Positions 26,079-35,056 of a DNA stretch of 56,009 nt are shown piece after piece. This DNA comes from CAG-826 sp964654155 (GTDB lineage Bacteria; Bacillota_I; Bacilli_A; RFN20; CAG-826). A program made the translations under genes and the position numbers. The stretch lies in the NCBI GenBank assembly GCA_964654155.1, contig CAZZGL010000003.1:1-56009 (forward strand), read 5' to 3'. Positions within the stretch are counted from its first letter, which is position 1; the number at the start of each line of letters is the position of its first letter. The notes under the pieces are model-generated. The model saw only the letters and a list, made by a program, of their open reading frames with translations. It was not told where the DNA came from and ran no database searches.

Positions 26079-28595
26079 CTACTTCATCTTCTTTTTAAGA
26101 TCATATAAATAGTTAAGAGCCTCTAAAGGAGTCATCGCTAAAGGATCAATATTTCTTACTTCTTTAATCCAAGCTTCTTCGCCTTCTTCTCGAGGTTTAA
26201 TAACTTCTAATGATGTTTGGATATCACGATTTTCTAACGCTAATAATATTTCACTTGCTCTATCTAACAATAAATCTGGAAGCTTTGCTAAACGAGCAAC
26301 ATTTATACCATATGATTTGTTCATTGCCCCATCTTTAACTTGATATAAAAAAGTAATTTTATTATTATCTTCAGCAACGCAAACTTGAACATTTCTTAAT
26401 GATGGTAATTCAGTTTCAAGAGATGTTAATTCATGATAGTGAGTGCTAAATAAAGTCTTAGCCTTAACACGAGAAACAATATATTCAATAATTGCCTGTG
26501 CAATAGCCATTCCATCAAATGTTGCAGTACCTCTTCCAATCTCATCAAAAATCAATAAAGATCTTTCAGTTGCGTGCCTTAAAGCATAATTTGCTTCATT
26601 CATCTCCACCATAAAAGTAGATTGTCCAGAAACCAAATCATCAGAAGCACCAATTCGAGTAAATATTTGATCAAATACCATCAAATTCGCTTCTGCTGCT
26701 GGAACATAACAACCAATCTGTGCGATTACAACAATTAAAGCTAATTCACGCATATATGTCGATTTACCACCCATATTTGGACCAGTAATCAATAAAACAT
26801 CTTGAGATGATGGAAGATATACATCATTTGCGACAAAATGCTCTTTTTTCATAACTTTTTCAATTACTGGATGTCGACCTTTTTTAATATCTATAATTCG
26901 CTCATTATTAAAAGTTGGACGAACATAACCTTCATTCGCGCTAACTTCCGCAAGTGAAACAAGAACATCTAAAAATGCAATTTGATTAGCTAGACGTTGA
27001 ATATTTTGTGTCACACCTTGAATAGTCTTTCTTATTTCTAAAAACAAGTCATATTCTAGTTTCATTCGCTTTTCATCAGCATTTAAAATAAGTGATTCTT
27101 TTTCTTTTAATTCTGCAGTTATAAAACGTTCACCATTAATTGTCGTTTGCTTACGCTCATAGCCCCATTCTTCTTGAACTAAATCCTTGCTTCCTTTGGA
27201 AATTTCAATATAATATCCAAAAACACGATTATAGCCAACTTTTAAAGTTTTAATTCCGGTTCGTTCTCTTTCTTTTGCCTCTAAAGAAGCAACCCAATTC
27301 TTACCTCCTGATGATAATTCAATCAGTTCATCAAGTTCTTGATTATAACCAGACTTGAAAATGCCACCTTCCTTAACACTAACAGGAGCATCTTCACTAA
27401 TCGCCCTTTCAATTAAATCACATATATTTTCAAGAGAATCCATTTCTTTACTCATCTTATCAAAATTAGGATTTTCTAAATCTAATAAAATATCTTTTAA
27501 ATGCGGAACTGCCTTTAAGGAATTCTTTAATTGTAATAGGTCTCTTCCATTTGCAGAGCCAAAACTAATTCTAGCAATAAGTCTTTCTAAATCGTAAACT
27601 TCATCTAACGCTACTTGAAGTTCTTGACGATTCATAAACTTATCAATTAAAGAAGCTATCATTGATTGACGAATTAATATTTCCTCTAAATCACAAGAAG
27701 GCTTTTGAATAAATTGTTTTAACAAACGCGCTCCCATCGCGGTCTTTGTTTGATCTAAAAGCCAAAACAAAGAGCCATATTTTTCATCACTTCTAATCGT
27801 TCTTGTTAATTCTAAGTTTAATCTAGAATAGGCGTCAATTTGTAAAGTTTTTACCGCTTTTATAACATGAACAGTTTGTAAATAATCTAAATTTCTTTTT
27901 TGAGTTCGCTTTAAATATGAAATAAGTCTTACAACCGCTTTCATTTGATATAAATCTTGAACTTCCGATAAAATATTCTCATATTCTAAACCAATTTCAT
28001 CATCATCCTCATAAGAAATTAATAGCTTTCGTTTTGTAGTTAATTCTTCTAAAACAGAAGTTGAAAAAGAAGAAGATATAATAATCTCCCTTGTTAATAA
28101 ATTATCCAGTTCACTAACTAATGAAACTAAATCTTTTTCAACATTCATAACATTAACTTCACCAGTAGAAATATCAGCAAAAGCAAGAACATAATTTAAA
28201 TCAGTAATATCAACCGCAACAATATAATTATTATCATCAGAGGCTAAATCCATTCTTGCTCCAGGAGTAATTATTTGAACAACATCCCTTTCGACAATTC
28301 CTTTAGCTAAAGAAGGATCTTCTAGTTGTTCAACAATACCAACTTTATAACCACGGTTAATAAGCTTAGCAATATATGACTTAATTGCATGGTATGGAAC
28401 ACCACACATCGGTACTTTTTCATCTGCACCCGCACTCTTTCCAGTTAAAGTTAATTGTAATTCTTTACTCGCAGTTTTAGCATCTTCAAAAAACAGTTCA
28501 TAAAAATCACCTAATCTAAATAGAATAAGTGTATCTGGATGTTTTTCTTTAATTGATAAATATTGCATCATCATTGGAGTATATTTAGGTTTCAT
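26079..28595 (-). CDS. mutS: DNA mismatch repair protein MutS
   Basis: Recognises mispaired or looped DNA. The N-terminal mismatch-binding motif appears as LFRLGDFYELFFEDA (Phe-x-Glu), and the ATPase has TGPNMGGKSTYMRELAL and a Walker B region in LLIFDEIGRGTATFDG. Length 838 is normal for MutS1. Placement between cotE and mutL repeats the Bacillus order. A 20-base inverted repeat at 28637-28656, without a T run, lies before the gene. Confidence 0.97.
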   Translation of the reverse strand: MKPKYTPMMMQYLSIKEKHPDTLILFRLGDFYELFFEDAKTASKELQLTLTGKSAGADEKVPMCGVPYHAIKSYIAKLINRGYKVGIVEQLEDPSLAKGIVERDVVQIITPGARMDLASDDNNYIVAVDITDLNYVLAFADISTGEVNVMNVEKDLVSLVSELDNLLTREIIISSSFSTSVLEELTTKRKLLISYEDDDEIGLEYENILSEVQDLYQMKAVVRLISYLKRTQKRNLDYLQTVHVIKAVKTLQIDAYSRLNLELTRTIRSDEKYGSLFWLLDQTKTAMGARLLKQFIQKPSCDLEEILIRQSMIASLIDKFMNRQELQVALDEVYDLERLIARISFGSANGRDLLQLKNSLKAVPHLKDILLDLENPNFDKMSKEMDSLENICDLIERAISEDAPVSVKEGGIFKSGYNQELDELIELSSGGKNWVASLEAKERERTGIKTLKVGYNRVFGYYIEISKGSKDLVQEEWGYERKQTTINGERFITAELKEKESLILNADEKRMKLEYDLFLEIRKTIQGVTQNIQRLANQIAFLDVLVSLAEVSANEGYVRPTFNNERIIDIKKGRHPVIEKVMKKEHFVANDVYLPSSQDVLLITGPNMGGKSTYMRELALIVVIAQIGCYVPAAEANLMVFDQIFTRIGASDDLVSGQSTFMVEMNEANYALRHATERSLLIFDEIGRGTATFDGMAIAQAIIEYIVSRVKAKTLFSTHYHELTSLETELPSLRNVQVCVAEDNNKITFLYQVKDGAMNKSYGINVARLAKLPDLLLDRASEILLALENRDIQTSLEVIKPREEGEEAWIKEVRNIDPLAMTPLEALNYLYDLKKKMK

Positions 28596-28677
28596 GCTAT
28601 CACCTCATTACTTGCATTTGTCTATGTTATGATAGCATAAATCCAAAAGGATTTATATATTTAATTTTTTGTAAACT

Positions 28678-29193
28678 TTATTTTTTAGATTCTAAATAAT
28701 TTGGATTAACATTCATAACAATTTCTTCATCTAAATCACTATCATCAATGTCATCTTCTTTAGTATCTACGGTCACAATTGCTTCGGCAAAAACATCGAT
28801 AATATATGAACTTTCAATTTTAATTTCAACAGTATTTTCATTAATTAAACTCATCCCAATTGCGGTAGGATATTTAACGACATGAACTTTAATATATTTT
28901 TCATCATTGAGCGTTTGAAGCTTTCTCCACGACATATTAACAGCTCCAAAAAAAGATACTGTTTCATTATAAACACATGTTTTCTGATCATTGTCTGTTG
29001 CATACCATAATTGAATATCATAACTACCATTAACAACTACATTTTTTTTGCTTTCTTCCGGATTACATTGATGATTAATAATCCAACATCCTAATGTTTT
29101 AGATGAAGATTCAGGCAGAACTAAAGTTTTTACTTCTAAAGAATCATATTTACCTTTCCCAATAAGCGTTTTAACAATAATTTCTCTAAACAA
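28678..29193 (-). CDS. cotE: Outer spore coat protein CotE homologue
   Basis: Morphogenetic protein that recruits outer coat proteins to the forespore in Bacillus. The 171-residue product matches the family along its length: FREIIVKTLIGKGK, TLGCWIINHQ, GSYDIQLWYA, and an acidic C-terminal tail (DDIDDSDLDEE). The best start is TTG at 29193: TGAGGTGA is seven bases upstream and the product then begins FREI like known CotE; the GTG at 29202 is part of that site. Its place between ricA and mutS is as in Bacillus. Whether the organism sporulates cannot be told from this window. Confidence 0.88.
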   Translation of the reverse strand: MFREIIVKTLIGKGKYDSLEVKTLVLPESSSKTLGCWIINHQCNPEESKKNVVVNGSYDIQLWYATDNDQKTCVYNETVSFFGAVNMSWRKLQTLNDEKYIKVHVVKYPTAIGMSLINENTVEIKIESSYIIDVFAEAIVTVDTKEDDIDDSDLDEEIVMNVNPNYLESKK

Positions 29194-29233
29194 AAAAATC
29201 ACCTCATTTCAATATATGAAACAAGGTGAAAAT

Positions 29234-29548
29234 TTATTTTTCAATAATCTTTTTAATTTCCATTAATATATTATAAACATTTTCTTTTACAATTTCAAAA
29301 TTTTGAATTAATGGATGTTCTGTATATTTTTTTAATAATAATTCATATTCTTCTTTAGCTTTAAAATATTTGTCATCTAAATCGATATTTAAAGTCATTT
29401 CTTGCTTTAATAAAGTTATTTTTTCTTTAATTAAAACAAGTTCTGCATTGTTATCAATTTCACTTTTTAGCTTAAAATATGTTTTTACTTCTTCTAAAGA
29501 AAACAATTCATTTTTTAAATCTTCTAATGCTTGATCAAAATCATTCAT
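29234..29548 (-). CDS. ymcA: YlbF/YmcA family protein, probably RicA
   Basis: A 104-residue largely helical protein of the com_ylbF family. In Bacillus, YmcA (RicA) with YlbF and YaaT forms a complex that controls RNase Y specificity and phosphorelay activity. The ATG at 29548 follows GGAG by nine bases, and overlaps the end of miaB by eight bases. A TTG five codons upstream lacks a site. RNase Y is encoded in the same cluster. Confidence 0.8.
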   Translation of the reverse strand: MNDFDQALEDLKNELFSLEEVKTYFKLKSEIDNNAELVLIKEKITLLKQEMTLNIDLDDKYFKAKEEYELLLKKYTEHPLIQNFEIVKENVYNILMEIKKIIEK

Positions 29549-30986
29549 TAACAATTTCTCCAATCATGGAATATAAATGAGATTCAATGATTTTCACTTT
29601 TACGATTGTTCCCACCAAAGAATTATCTCCTTTAAAATGAACAAGTTTATTAGTTTCAGTATAACCTGATAAAACTTCTTTATTTCTTTTTGAAGCACCT
29701 TCCACTAATACGCTATAAACATTACCAATCATTGCTTCCGCCTTTTTTATTGCTTCTTCTTCTACTACTTCAACGAGGCGATCAAAACGAGCATGCTTTG
29801 TTTCATCACTAACTTCATCTTCCATCATTGCCGCTGGTGTTCCAATACGTGGAGAATAAATAAATGTAAATGCACTATCATATCCTACCTCACGAACAAT
29901 TTTAAGTGTATCTTCAAATTGCTCATCAGTTTCATTTGGAAATCCGACAATAATATCAGTAGATAACGCTAATCCCTTTATTTTAGCTCTCATCTTTTTA
30001 ACTAATTCAATATATTGTGATGAAGTATATCTTCTTCCCATTCTTCGAAGAACTTCATCATTTCCAGATTGAACCGGAAGATGAATGAATGGAAGAATAG
30101 AATCATACTTAGCAATAACATCGATCATTTCATCACTAAAATCCCAAGGATGAGATGTCATAAACTTAATTCTAGGTACACCTAGTTTAGCAGCTTGCTC
30201 TAAAAGTGTGGCAAAATTTACTCCATTTGGTAAATCTTTACCATAGGCATTAACATTTTGTCCTAAATAAGTGATTTCTAAATAACCTTGAGATAATAAC
30301 TCTTTTGTCTCATTTAAAATATCATCTAACTCTCTGCTTCTTTGTTTTCCTCTTGTATAAGGAACGATGCAGTATGTACAAAATTTATCACAACCATACA
30401 TAATATTAACATATGCTTTTTTCTTATCTAAGCGAACCGATGGAGTGTTTTCAATTACTTCTCCAGTTTTTGATTCAACGGCAATAACTCGTTTTTGTTC
30501 ACGATAAATAATCTCAAGATAATCAAGTATTTGATGAATGTTATGAGTTCCAAACAAAAGATCAACATGTCGATAAGTTTTTTCAATCGTATCAACTATA
30601 TGAGGCTCTTGAATCATACAACCACCAAGAGCAATAATAAGATCTTTCTTTTTATTCTTAAGACCTTTTAATTGACCAATTTCCCCATATACACGATCTT
30701 CAGCATTTTCTCTTACTGCACATGTATTTAAAATAACAAGGTCAGCATCATTAATATCGCTTGCGCATTCATAACCTGCAAGTTCAAGAATACCTTTCAT
30801 TGTTTCTTCATCACGAACATTAGCTTGACAGCCATATGTACGAATAAAATACTTCTTACCTTGAACAATGTTTCTTAAAAAAGTTGAAACAATAATTTCA
30901 TCTCTTTTAATCATTGTTGATTCATTTTTATTACGATACCTAGCATCTTTTAATGATGGTCTACTTTTAATAATGCAACCTTTCAT
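29541..30986 (-). CDS. miaB: tRNA-2-methylthio-N6-dimethylallyladenosine synthase MiaB
   Basis: Radical-SAM methylthiotransferase that adds a methylthio group to i6A37 in tRNA. Three domains are visible: an N-terminal UPF0004 domain with cysteines in YGCQANVRDEE, NTCAVRENAEDR and GGCMIQEP for the auxiliary cluster; the radical-SAM site YGCDKFCTYCIVPYTRG; and a C-terminal TRAM domain (VYSVLVEGASKR). Length 481 is normal for Bacilli. It works on the product of MiaA. Confidence 0.96.
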   Translation of the reverse strand: MKGCIIKSRPSLKDARYRNKNESTMIKRDEIIVSTFLRNIVQGKKYFIRTYGCQANVRDEETMKGILELAGYECASDINDADLVILNTCAVRENAEDRVYGEIGQLKGLKNKKKDLIIALGGCMIQEPHIVDTIEKTYRHVDLLFGTHNIHQILDYLEIIYREQKRVIAVESKTGEVIENTPSVRLDKKKAYVNIMYGCDKFCTYCIVPYTRGKQRSRELDDILNETKELLSQGYLEITYLGQNVNAYGKDLPNGVNFATLLEQAAKLGVPRIKFMTSHPWDFSDEMIDVIAKYDSILPFIHLPVQSGNDEVLRRMGRRYTSSQYIELVKKMRAKIKGLALSTDIIVGFPNETDEQFEDTLKIVREVGYDSAFTFIYSPRIGTPAAMMEDEVSDETKHARFDRLVEVVEEEAIKKAEAMIGNVYSVLVEGASKRNKEVLSGYTETNKLVHFKGDNSLVGTIVKVKIIESHLYSMIGEIVNE

Positions 30987-31002
30987 ACTACTTACCTACT
31001 TT

Positions 31003-31272
31003 CTACATAGTTTTCTTTTTTATCTTTAATCTAATTGCGGTTTTAATTTCCCCATTGATTTTTATCTCTTGAAAATTAGGAATAATTTCAATGTCTTCAC
31101 CTAAAGGTGTTAAATAACCTCTTAATACAATAATTGATTTTATGGCTTGATTCAAGGCTCCTGCACCAATAGTTTGAACATCTATACTATTTTGTTCTTT
31201 TAAAATATTAGATAAAGAACCCGCAACTGCACTAACACTAGACTCTGTTTTTACTTTAACAATTTTAATCAT
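31003..31272 (-). CDS. spoVS: Stage V sporulation protein S
   Basis: Small Alba-like nucleic-acid-binding protein whose loss affects sporulation stage V and septation in Bacillus. The 89-residue product carries the family signature SVSAVAGSLSNIL and IGAGALNQAIKSI. The ATG at 31272 follows GAGGG by eight bases; a TTG upstream in frame would place the ribosome binding site inside the coding sequence. It lies 16 bases from miaB and about 40 from ymdB, with the same neighbours as in Bacillus. SpoVS is also kept by some non-sporulating bacteria. Confidence 0.93.
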   Translation of the reverse strand: MIKIVKVKTESSVSAVAGSLSNILKEQNSIDVQTIGAGALNQAIKSIIVLRGYLTPLGEDIEIIPNFQEIKINGEIKTAIRLKIKKKTM

Positions 31273-31310
31273 ATTATTTACCCTCTTAATCAATTTATGA
31301 TTAGAAGATA

Positions 31311-32099
31311 TTAAATATGTTCATCAAATAATGTAATCGATTTAATTGATAACGCTGTTCCATTGTTCTCATCAACATCAATTACAACAGCGTTTAAAAC
31401 GCTTCCTTTTTCACTTTCTATTTCATAACGTATTTTTTCTTTATTCCAAAGACGACCAATAACCACTTCTTTTTTAGCTCCTAAAATCCCATTATATGGG
31501 CCACACATTCCAACATCACACATGAATGCTGTTCCATTATTCAATATTCTTTCATCATGTGTTTGAACGTGAGTATGCGTACCAATAACCGCAGTTACTT
31601 GACCATCAAACGCCCACGCTAAAGCTTGTTTTTCTCCAGTTGCTTCTGCATGGAAATCAACAATATGAATATCCGCTTTTTCTTCATTATCAATAATCTC
31701 TTTTAACGAGTCAAAAGGATTATTAACTTCTTCAAGCATAAATGCTTCCCCTAATAAATTGGTAATTCTTATACGAATATCGCCAACTTCATAAATTGCA
31801 GTACCAACTCCACCAAATTCATTTATTAAATTATAAGGTCTAATAAGATAATCTGCTCCATTAATAAACTCATTAATTTCACTTTTTGAATTATAGTGAT
31901 TTCCTAGAGTGAGGACATCAATACCCGCTTTCAAAAGTTGATTATAATGATTTTCAATTAAGCCTTTACCATGAGTGGCATTTTCTCCATTAGCTATAAC
32001 AAAATCAATGCCATATTTTTTAATTAAAGAAGGCAAATTATTCATAACTATTGTTCGACCACTTTTACCAACAATATCACCAATAAATAATATTTTCAT
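31311..32099 (-). CDS. ymdB: YmdB family metallophosphoesterase
   Basis: Cytoplasmic phosphodiesterase with reported activity on 2',3'-cyclic nucleotides in Bacillus, linked to biofilm and RNase Y-dependent control. Metal-binding motifs GDIVGKSGR, NGEN, LGNH, VDFHAEATGEK and GTHTHVQT are all present. Length 262 is normal. It is directly downstream of rny, separated by the hairpin at 32124-32148. Confidence 0.93.
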   Translation of the reverse strand: MKILFIGDIVGKSGRTIVMNNLPSLIKKYGIDFVIANGENATHGKGLIENHYNQLLKAGIDVLTLGNHYNSKSEINEFINGADYLIRPYNLINEFGGVGTAIYEVGDIRIRITNLLGEAFMLEEVNNPFDSLKEIIDNEEKADIHIVDFHAEATGEKQALAWAFDGQVTAVIGTHTHVQTHDERILNNGTAFMCDVGMCGPYNGILGAKKEVVIGRLWNKEKIRYEIESEKGSVLNAVVIDVDENNGTALSIKSITLFDEHI

Positions 32100-32123
32100 T
32101 AAATATTTCCTCCTTTTAAAAGT

Positions 32124-32148
32124 AAATAGGACCGAAGCGGCCCTATTT
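32124..32148 (-). terminator. Strong hairpin between rny and ymdB
   Basis: Minus strand: 11-bp stem AAATAGGGCCG / CGGTCCTATTT (one G-U pair) with a three-base loop, two bases after the rny stop. What follows is ACTTTTAAAAGG, a weak T run, so it may be a partial terminator or an mRNA end-protecting or processing structure. Confidence 0.6.
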
Positions 32149-32150
32149 AA

Positions 32151-33716
32151 TTATTTTGCTAATTCAACTGCCCGCATTTCACGAATAACCGAAACTTTAA
32201 TTTGACCAGGATAAGTCATCTCTGTTTCTATTTTTTCACGAATTTCACGTGCTAATTTAAATGCACCTAAGTCATCAATTTTTTCTGGAACGACCATTAT
32301 ACGAACTTCACGACCCGATTGCATTGCAAAGCATTGACTTACACCTTCATATGATTTACAAATTGTCTCTAATTGTTCAATTCTCTTAACATAATTTTCT
32401 AAAGTCTCAGATCTTGCTCCAGGTCTTGCTGCTGATAACGTATCCGCCGCTGCAACTAAAGTTGAAATAATAAATTTAGCATCTACATCTCCATGATGTG
32501 ATTCAATTGCATTAATAACAACTTCTGGTTCACCATATTTTTTAGCTAATCTTACACCAATTTCAATATGATTTCCATCAAGTTCAAAATCTGCAGCCTT
32601 TCCAATATCATGTAACAATCCAGCACGTTTTGCTAGGTTTTGATCTAGTCCTAACTCAGCAGCCATAATTCCACATAAATAAGCAACTTCGATTGAATGG
32701 TCTAATGCATTTTGACCATAACTGGTACGATATTTTAAACGTCCGACATAATCAAGTAATTCTTTATTAATTCTTGGAAGACCAAGTTTAAACGCCACTT
32801 CTTGACCAGTTTTACGAACTGATTCATTAACTTCTTGACGACATTTTTCAACAACTTCTTCAATTCTTCCAGGTTGAATACGTCCATCTTTAATTAACAA
32901 TTCCAAAGCGCGACGAGCAATCTCTCTTCTAATTGGGTCAAAGCATGAAACTGTAATAACTTCAGGCGTATCATCAATTAATAAATCAACTCCTAATAAT
33001 TGTTCTAAAGTACGAATATTACGTCCTTCTCTTCCAATAATTCTTCCTTTCATTTCATCGCTTGGTAAAGCAACAACTGAAACAGTTCTTTCTGTAGTAA
33101 CCTCTTGAGAATATTTTGAAATTGCTAAAGATAATATTTCTCTAGCGCTAGTATCCGCAGCATCACGCGCTTCTTCTTCCTTGTTTTTGATATAAGCTGC
33201 AAGTTCACGTGATAATTTTGCTTCAACACGTTTAAATATTTCTTCACGTGCTTCATTAACTGACATATTAGAAACTTTTTCTAATTCAGCAATAATTGAA
33301 TCAATTTTCTCTTGAAGAAGTTGTTCTTTATGTTCAAGTTCTTTCATTCGTTTTGATAAAGCTTCACTTTTTTCTTCTAAAGTATTTTCTTTGGCTAACA
33401 ATGCCAAATCACGTCTTTCAATTCCTTGCTCGCGTTGTAACAATTTATTTTCCGACGCTGCTAATTCACCTTTTTTCTCTTTAATCTCCTTTTCTGCTTC
33501 AATTTTCATTTCATAAGCGGTTTGCTTTGCATCCAATTGTGCAGTCTTAATAATATGATCTGCTTTAGTTTCGGCTTCTTTTAGCAATTTATCACTTTTC
33601 TTTTGAGCTTGTTTGAAATTAAAAAACGGAACAAATAGTGTTGCAATAATTCCTAATCCGATACCCAAAATGATAAATATAATAAATAAACCTGGATCAA
33701 TGTTAAATAAAATCAT
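32151..33716 (-). CDS. rny: Ribonuclease Y
   Basis: Membrane-bound endoribonuclease that starts mRNA decay in Bacilli. Order: N-terminal membrane helix (FIIFIILGIGLGIIATLF), long coiled coil rich in Lys/Glu, KH domain with RIIGREGRNIRTLEQ, HD domain with LLHDIGKA. The 521-residue length fits when the ATG at 33716, six bases after GAAAGGGG, is used; a TTG eleven codons upstream has no support. A promoter near 33918 gives a leader of about 190 bases. Its control partner of the RicA type is in the same cluster. Confidence 0.96.
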   Translation of the reverse strand: MILFNIDPGLFIIFIILGIGLGIIATLFVPFFNFKQAQKKSDKLLKEAETKADHIIKTAQLDAKQTAYEMKIEAEKEIKEKKGELAASENKLLQREQGIERRDLALLAKENTLEEKSEALSKRMKELEHKEQLLQEKIDSIIAELEKVSNMSVNEAREEIFKRVEAKLSRELAAYIKNKEEEARDAADTSAREILSLAISKYSQEVTTERTVSVVALPSDEMKGRIIGREGRNIRTLEQLLGVDLLIDDTPEVITVSCFDPIRREIARRALELLIKDGRIQPGRIEEVVEKCRQEVNESVRKTGQEVAFKLGLPRINKELLDYVGRLKYRTSYGQNALDHSIEVAYLCGIMAAELGLDQNLAKRAGLLHDIGKAADFELDGNHIEIGVRLAKKYGEPEVVINAIESHHGDVDAKFIISTLVAAADTLSAARPGARSETLENYVKRIEQLETICKSYEGVSQCFAMQSGREVRIMVVPEKIDDLGAFKLAREIREKIETEMTYPGQIKVSVIREMRAVELAK

Positions 33717-33909
33717 TTTGTTTCCCCTTTCATTATGTTTAAACGACAAAAAAGTCGGTTTTTACCGCCTTAAAGTAAAGGAACTACATTACCATAAGGC
33801 ATAGTTATCCCTGTAGGTTTTAATTATTCATCCAAAATTTTATGTTATAAGTCTTTTTGACTTTAAAAAGAAAATGGAATCTATATACAAGGTAATGTGT
33901 TTACCACAC
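33717..33909 (-). promoter_or_regulatory. Structured leader of rny (possible attenuator)
   Basis: The leader from the predicted start point to the rny ATG holds several paired elements: CTACA...TGTAG around a hairpin with GCC / GGT, GCCTTA that can alternatively pair with TAAGGC, then CGGT / ACCG followed by ACTTTTTT, and CGAC / GTCG flanking that T run. Overlap of TAAGGC with the CGGT arm looks like mutually exclusive pairing. No known riboswitch class was recognised. The stems are short, so this is tentative. Confidence 0.35.
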
Positions 33910-33915
33910 ACAATT

Positions 33916-33926
33916 AGTATAGCAAA
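33916..33926 (-). promoter_or_regulatory. Extended -10 promoter for rny
   Basis: Minus strand: TTTGCTATACT, that is TG plus -10 TATACT (33916-33921). The -35 region is poor (TTTTAT at 17 bases), as is usual for extended -10 promoters. It lies beyond the recA terminator, so rny has its own start. Confidence 0.55.
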
Positions 33927-33950
33927 TAAAAAAGTCTTATAAAAGAAAAA

Positions 33951-33980
33951 AATAAAAAAAAGAGGGTATATTTCAACCCA
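33951..33980 (-). terminator. Terminator of the recA transcript
   Basis: Minus strand: short stem GGGT / ACCC just after the recA stop, then CTCTTTTTTTT. The stem is weak but the T run is long. Confidence 0.6.
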
Positions 33981-33981
33981 C

Positions 33982-35010
33982 TTATTTATCTTGCTCAGTA
34001 GCCTCGATATTTTTATTCAATAAAGAATTTCTAATACTTGAATATACTTCATCAAACACTTCTTTATTATCCATTAAATATTTTTTAGCATTTTCTCGAC
34101 CTTGTCCCATTCTTTCACCATTTAGTTCATACCAAGAACCCGATTTTTTAATTATACCTAGTTCTACACCTAAATCGATAACCTCACCATAACGAGAAAT
34201 GCCTTCTCCATAAATAATGTCGACTTTACATGTTTTAAATGGTGGCGCAACTTTATTCTTAACAATCTTTAAAGCAACAGTATTACCAATAATATCCGCA
34301 CCTTCTTTAATAACTTCAGAACGACGAATATCAATTCTAACAGAAGCATAGAACTTCAAAGCTCTACCTCCAGTTGTAGTTTCAGGATTACCATACATAA
34401 CGCCAACTTTTTCTCTTAATTGGTTAATAAAGATAACTGTACAAAGCGATTTATTAAGAACACCCGCTAGTTTGCGCATTGCTTTAGACATTAATCGAGC
34501 TTGTAAACCAACTTGATTATCACTCATAACTCCTTCAATTTCCGCTTGTGGAACCAAAGCCGCTACAGAGTCAACAACAATAATATCAATTGCGTTTGAT
34601 TTAGCTAATAACTCAACAATTTCTAATGCTTGTTCACCATTATCAGGTTGAGAAAGAATTAATTCATCAACATTAACCCCTAATCTTTTTGCATAAACTG
34701 GGTCAATCGCGTGTTCAGCATCAACAAAGGCCGCTCTTCCACCCTTAGCTTGACATTCAGCAATTGCGTGTAAAGCAAATGTTGTTTTTCCTGATGACTC
34801 TGGTCCAAATATTTCAATAATTCTTCCTTTTGGATATCCGCCAATTCCTAACGCGTTGTCTAATAAAATTGAACCTGTCGGAATCGAATCAACATCAACT
34901 GTTGGTCGGTCTCCTAATTTCATGATTGAACCTTTACCATAAATCTTTTCAATACTTCTTAAAGCTTCGTCTAAGGCTTCTTCTTTTGTTTTAACTTTCT
35001 CTTGTGCCAT
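33982..35010 (-). CDS. recA: Recombinase RecA
   Basis: ATP-dependent strand-exchange protein for homologous recombination and SOS induction. Walker A GPESSGKTT, the MAW-type loop (NQLREKVGVMYGNPETTTGG) and an acidic C-terminus are present. Length 342 is normal. GGGAGTGA precedes the ATG. It lies 46 bases after the pncC-type gene and has no LexA-type palindrome in that gap, so any SOS control would have to act further upstream or be absent. Confidence 0.98.
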   Translation of the reverse strand: MAQEKVKTKEEALDEALRSIEKIYGKGSIMKLGDRPTVDVDSIPTGSILLDNALGIGGYPKGRIIEIFGPESSGKTTFALHAIAECQAKGGRAAFVDAEHAIDPVYAKRLGVNVDELILSQPDNGEQALEIVELLAKSNAIDIIVVDSVAALVPQAEIEGVMSDNQVGLQARLMSKAMRKLAGVLNKSLCTVIFINQLREKVGVMYGNPETTTGGRALKFYASVRIDIRRSEVIKEGADIIGNTVALKIVKNKVAPPFKTCKVDIIYGEGISRYGEVIDLGVELGIIKKSGSWYELNGERMGQGRENAKKYLMDNKEVFDEVYSSIRNSLLNKNIEATEQDK

Positions 35011-35056
35011 ATCAAATCACTCCCTAATATATATTTCGCTTTGTTTTTTATTTTTC

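Noticed and set aside
28637..28656. Inverted repeat ATAAATCC-AAAA-GGATTTAT between cotE and mutS, considered as a terminator
   Set aside because: No T run follows on the minus strand, so the cotE-mutS unit is probably continuous; it may be a chance or regulatory hairpin.
33750..33909. T-box or a known riboswitch class before rny
   Set aside because: No AGGGTGG-type T-box sequence or other recognised riboswitch core is present.
35011..35056. LexA (SOS) box before recA
   Set aside because: No GAAC-N4-GTTC-type palindrome is present in the gap, and recA is probably co-transcribed from pgsA.
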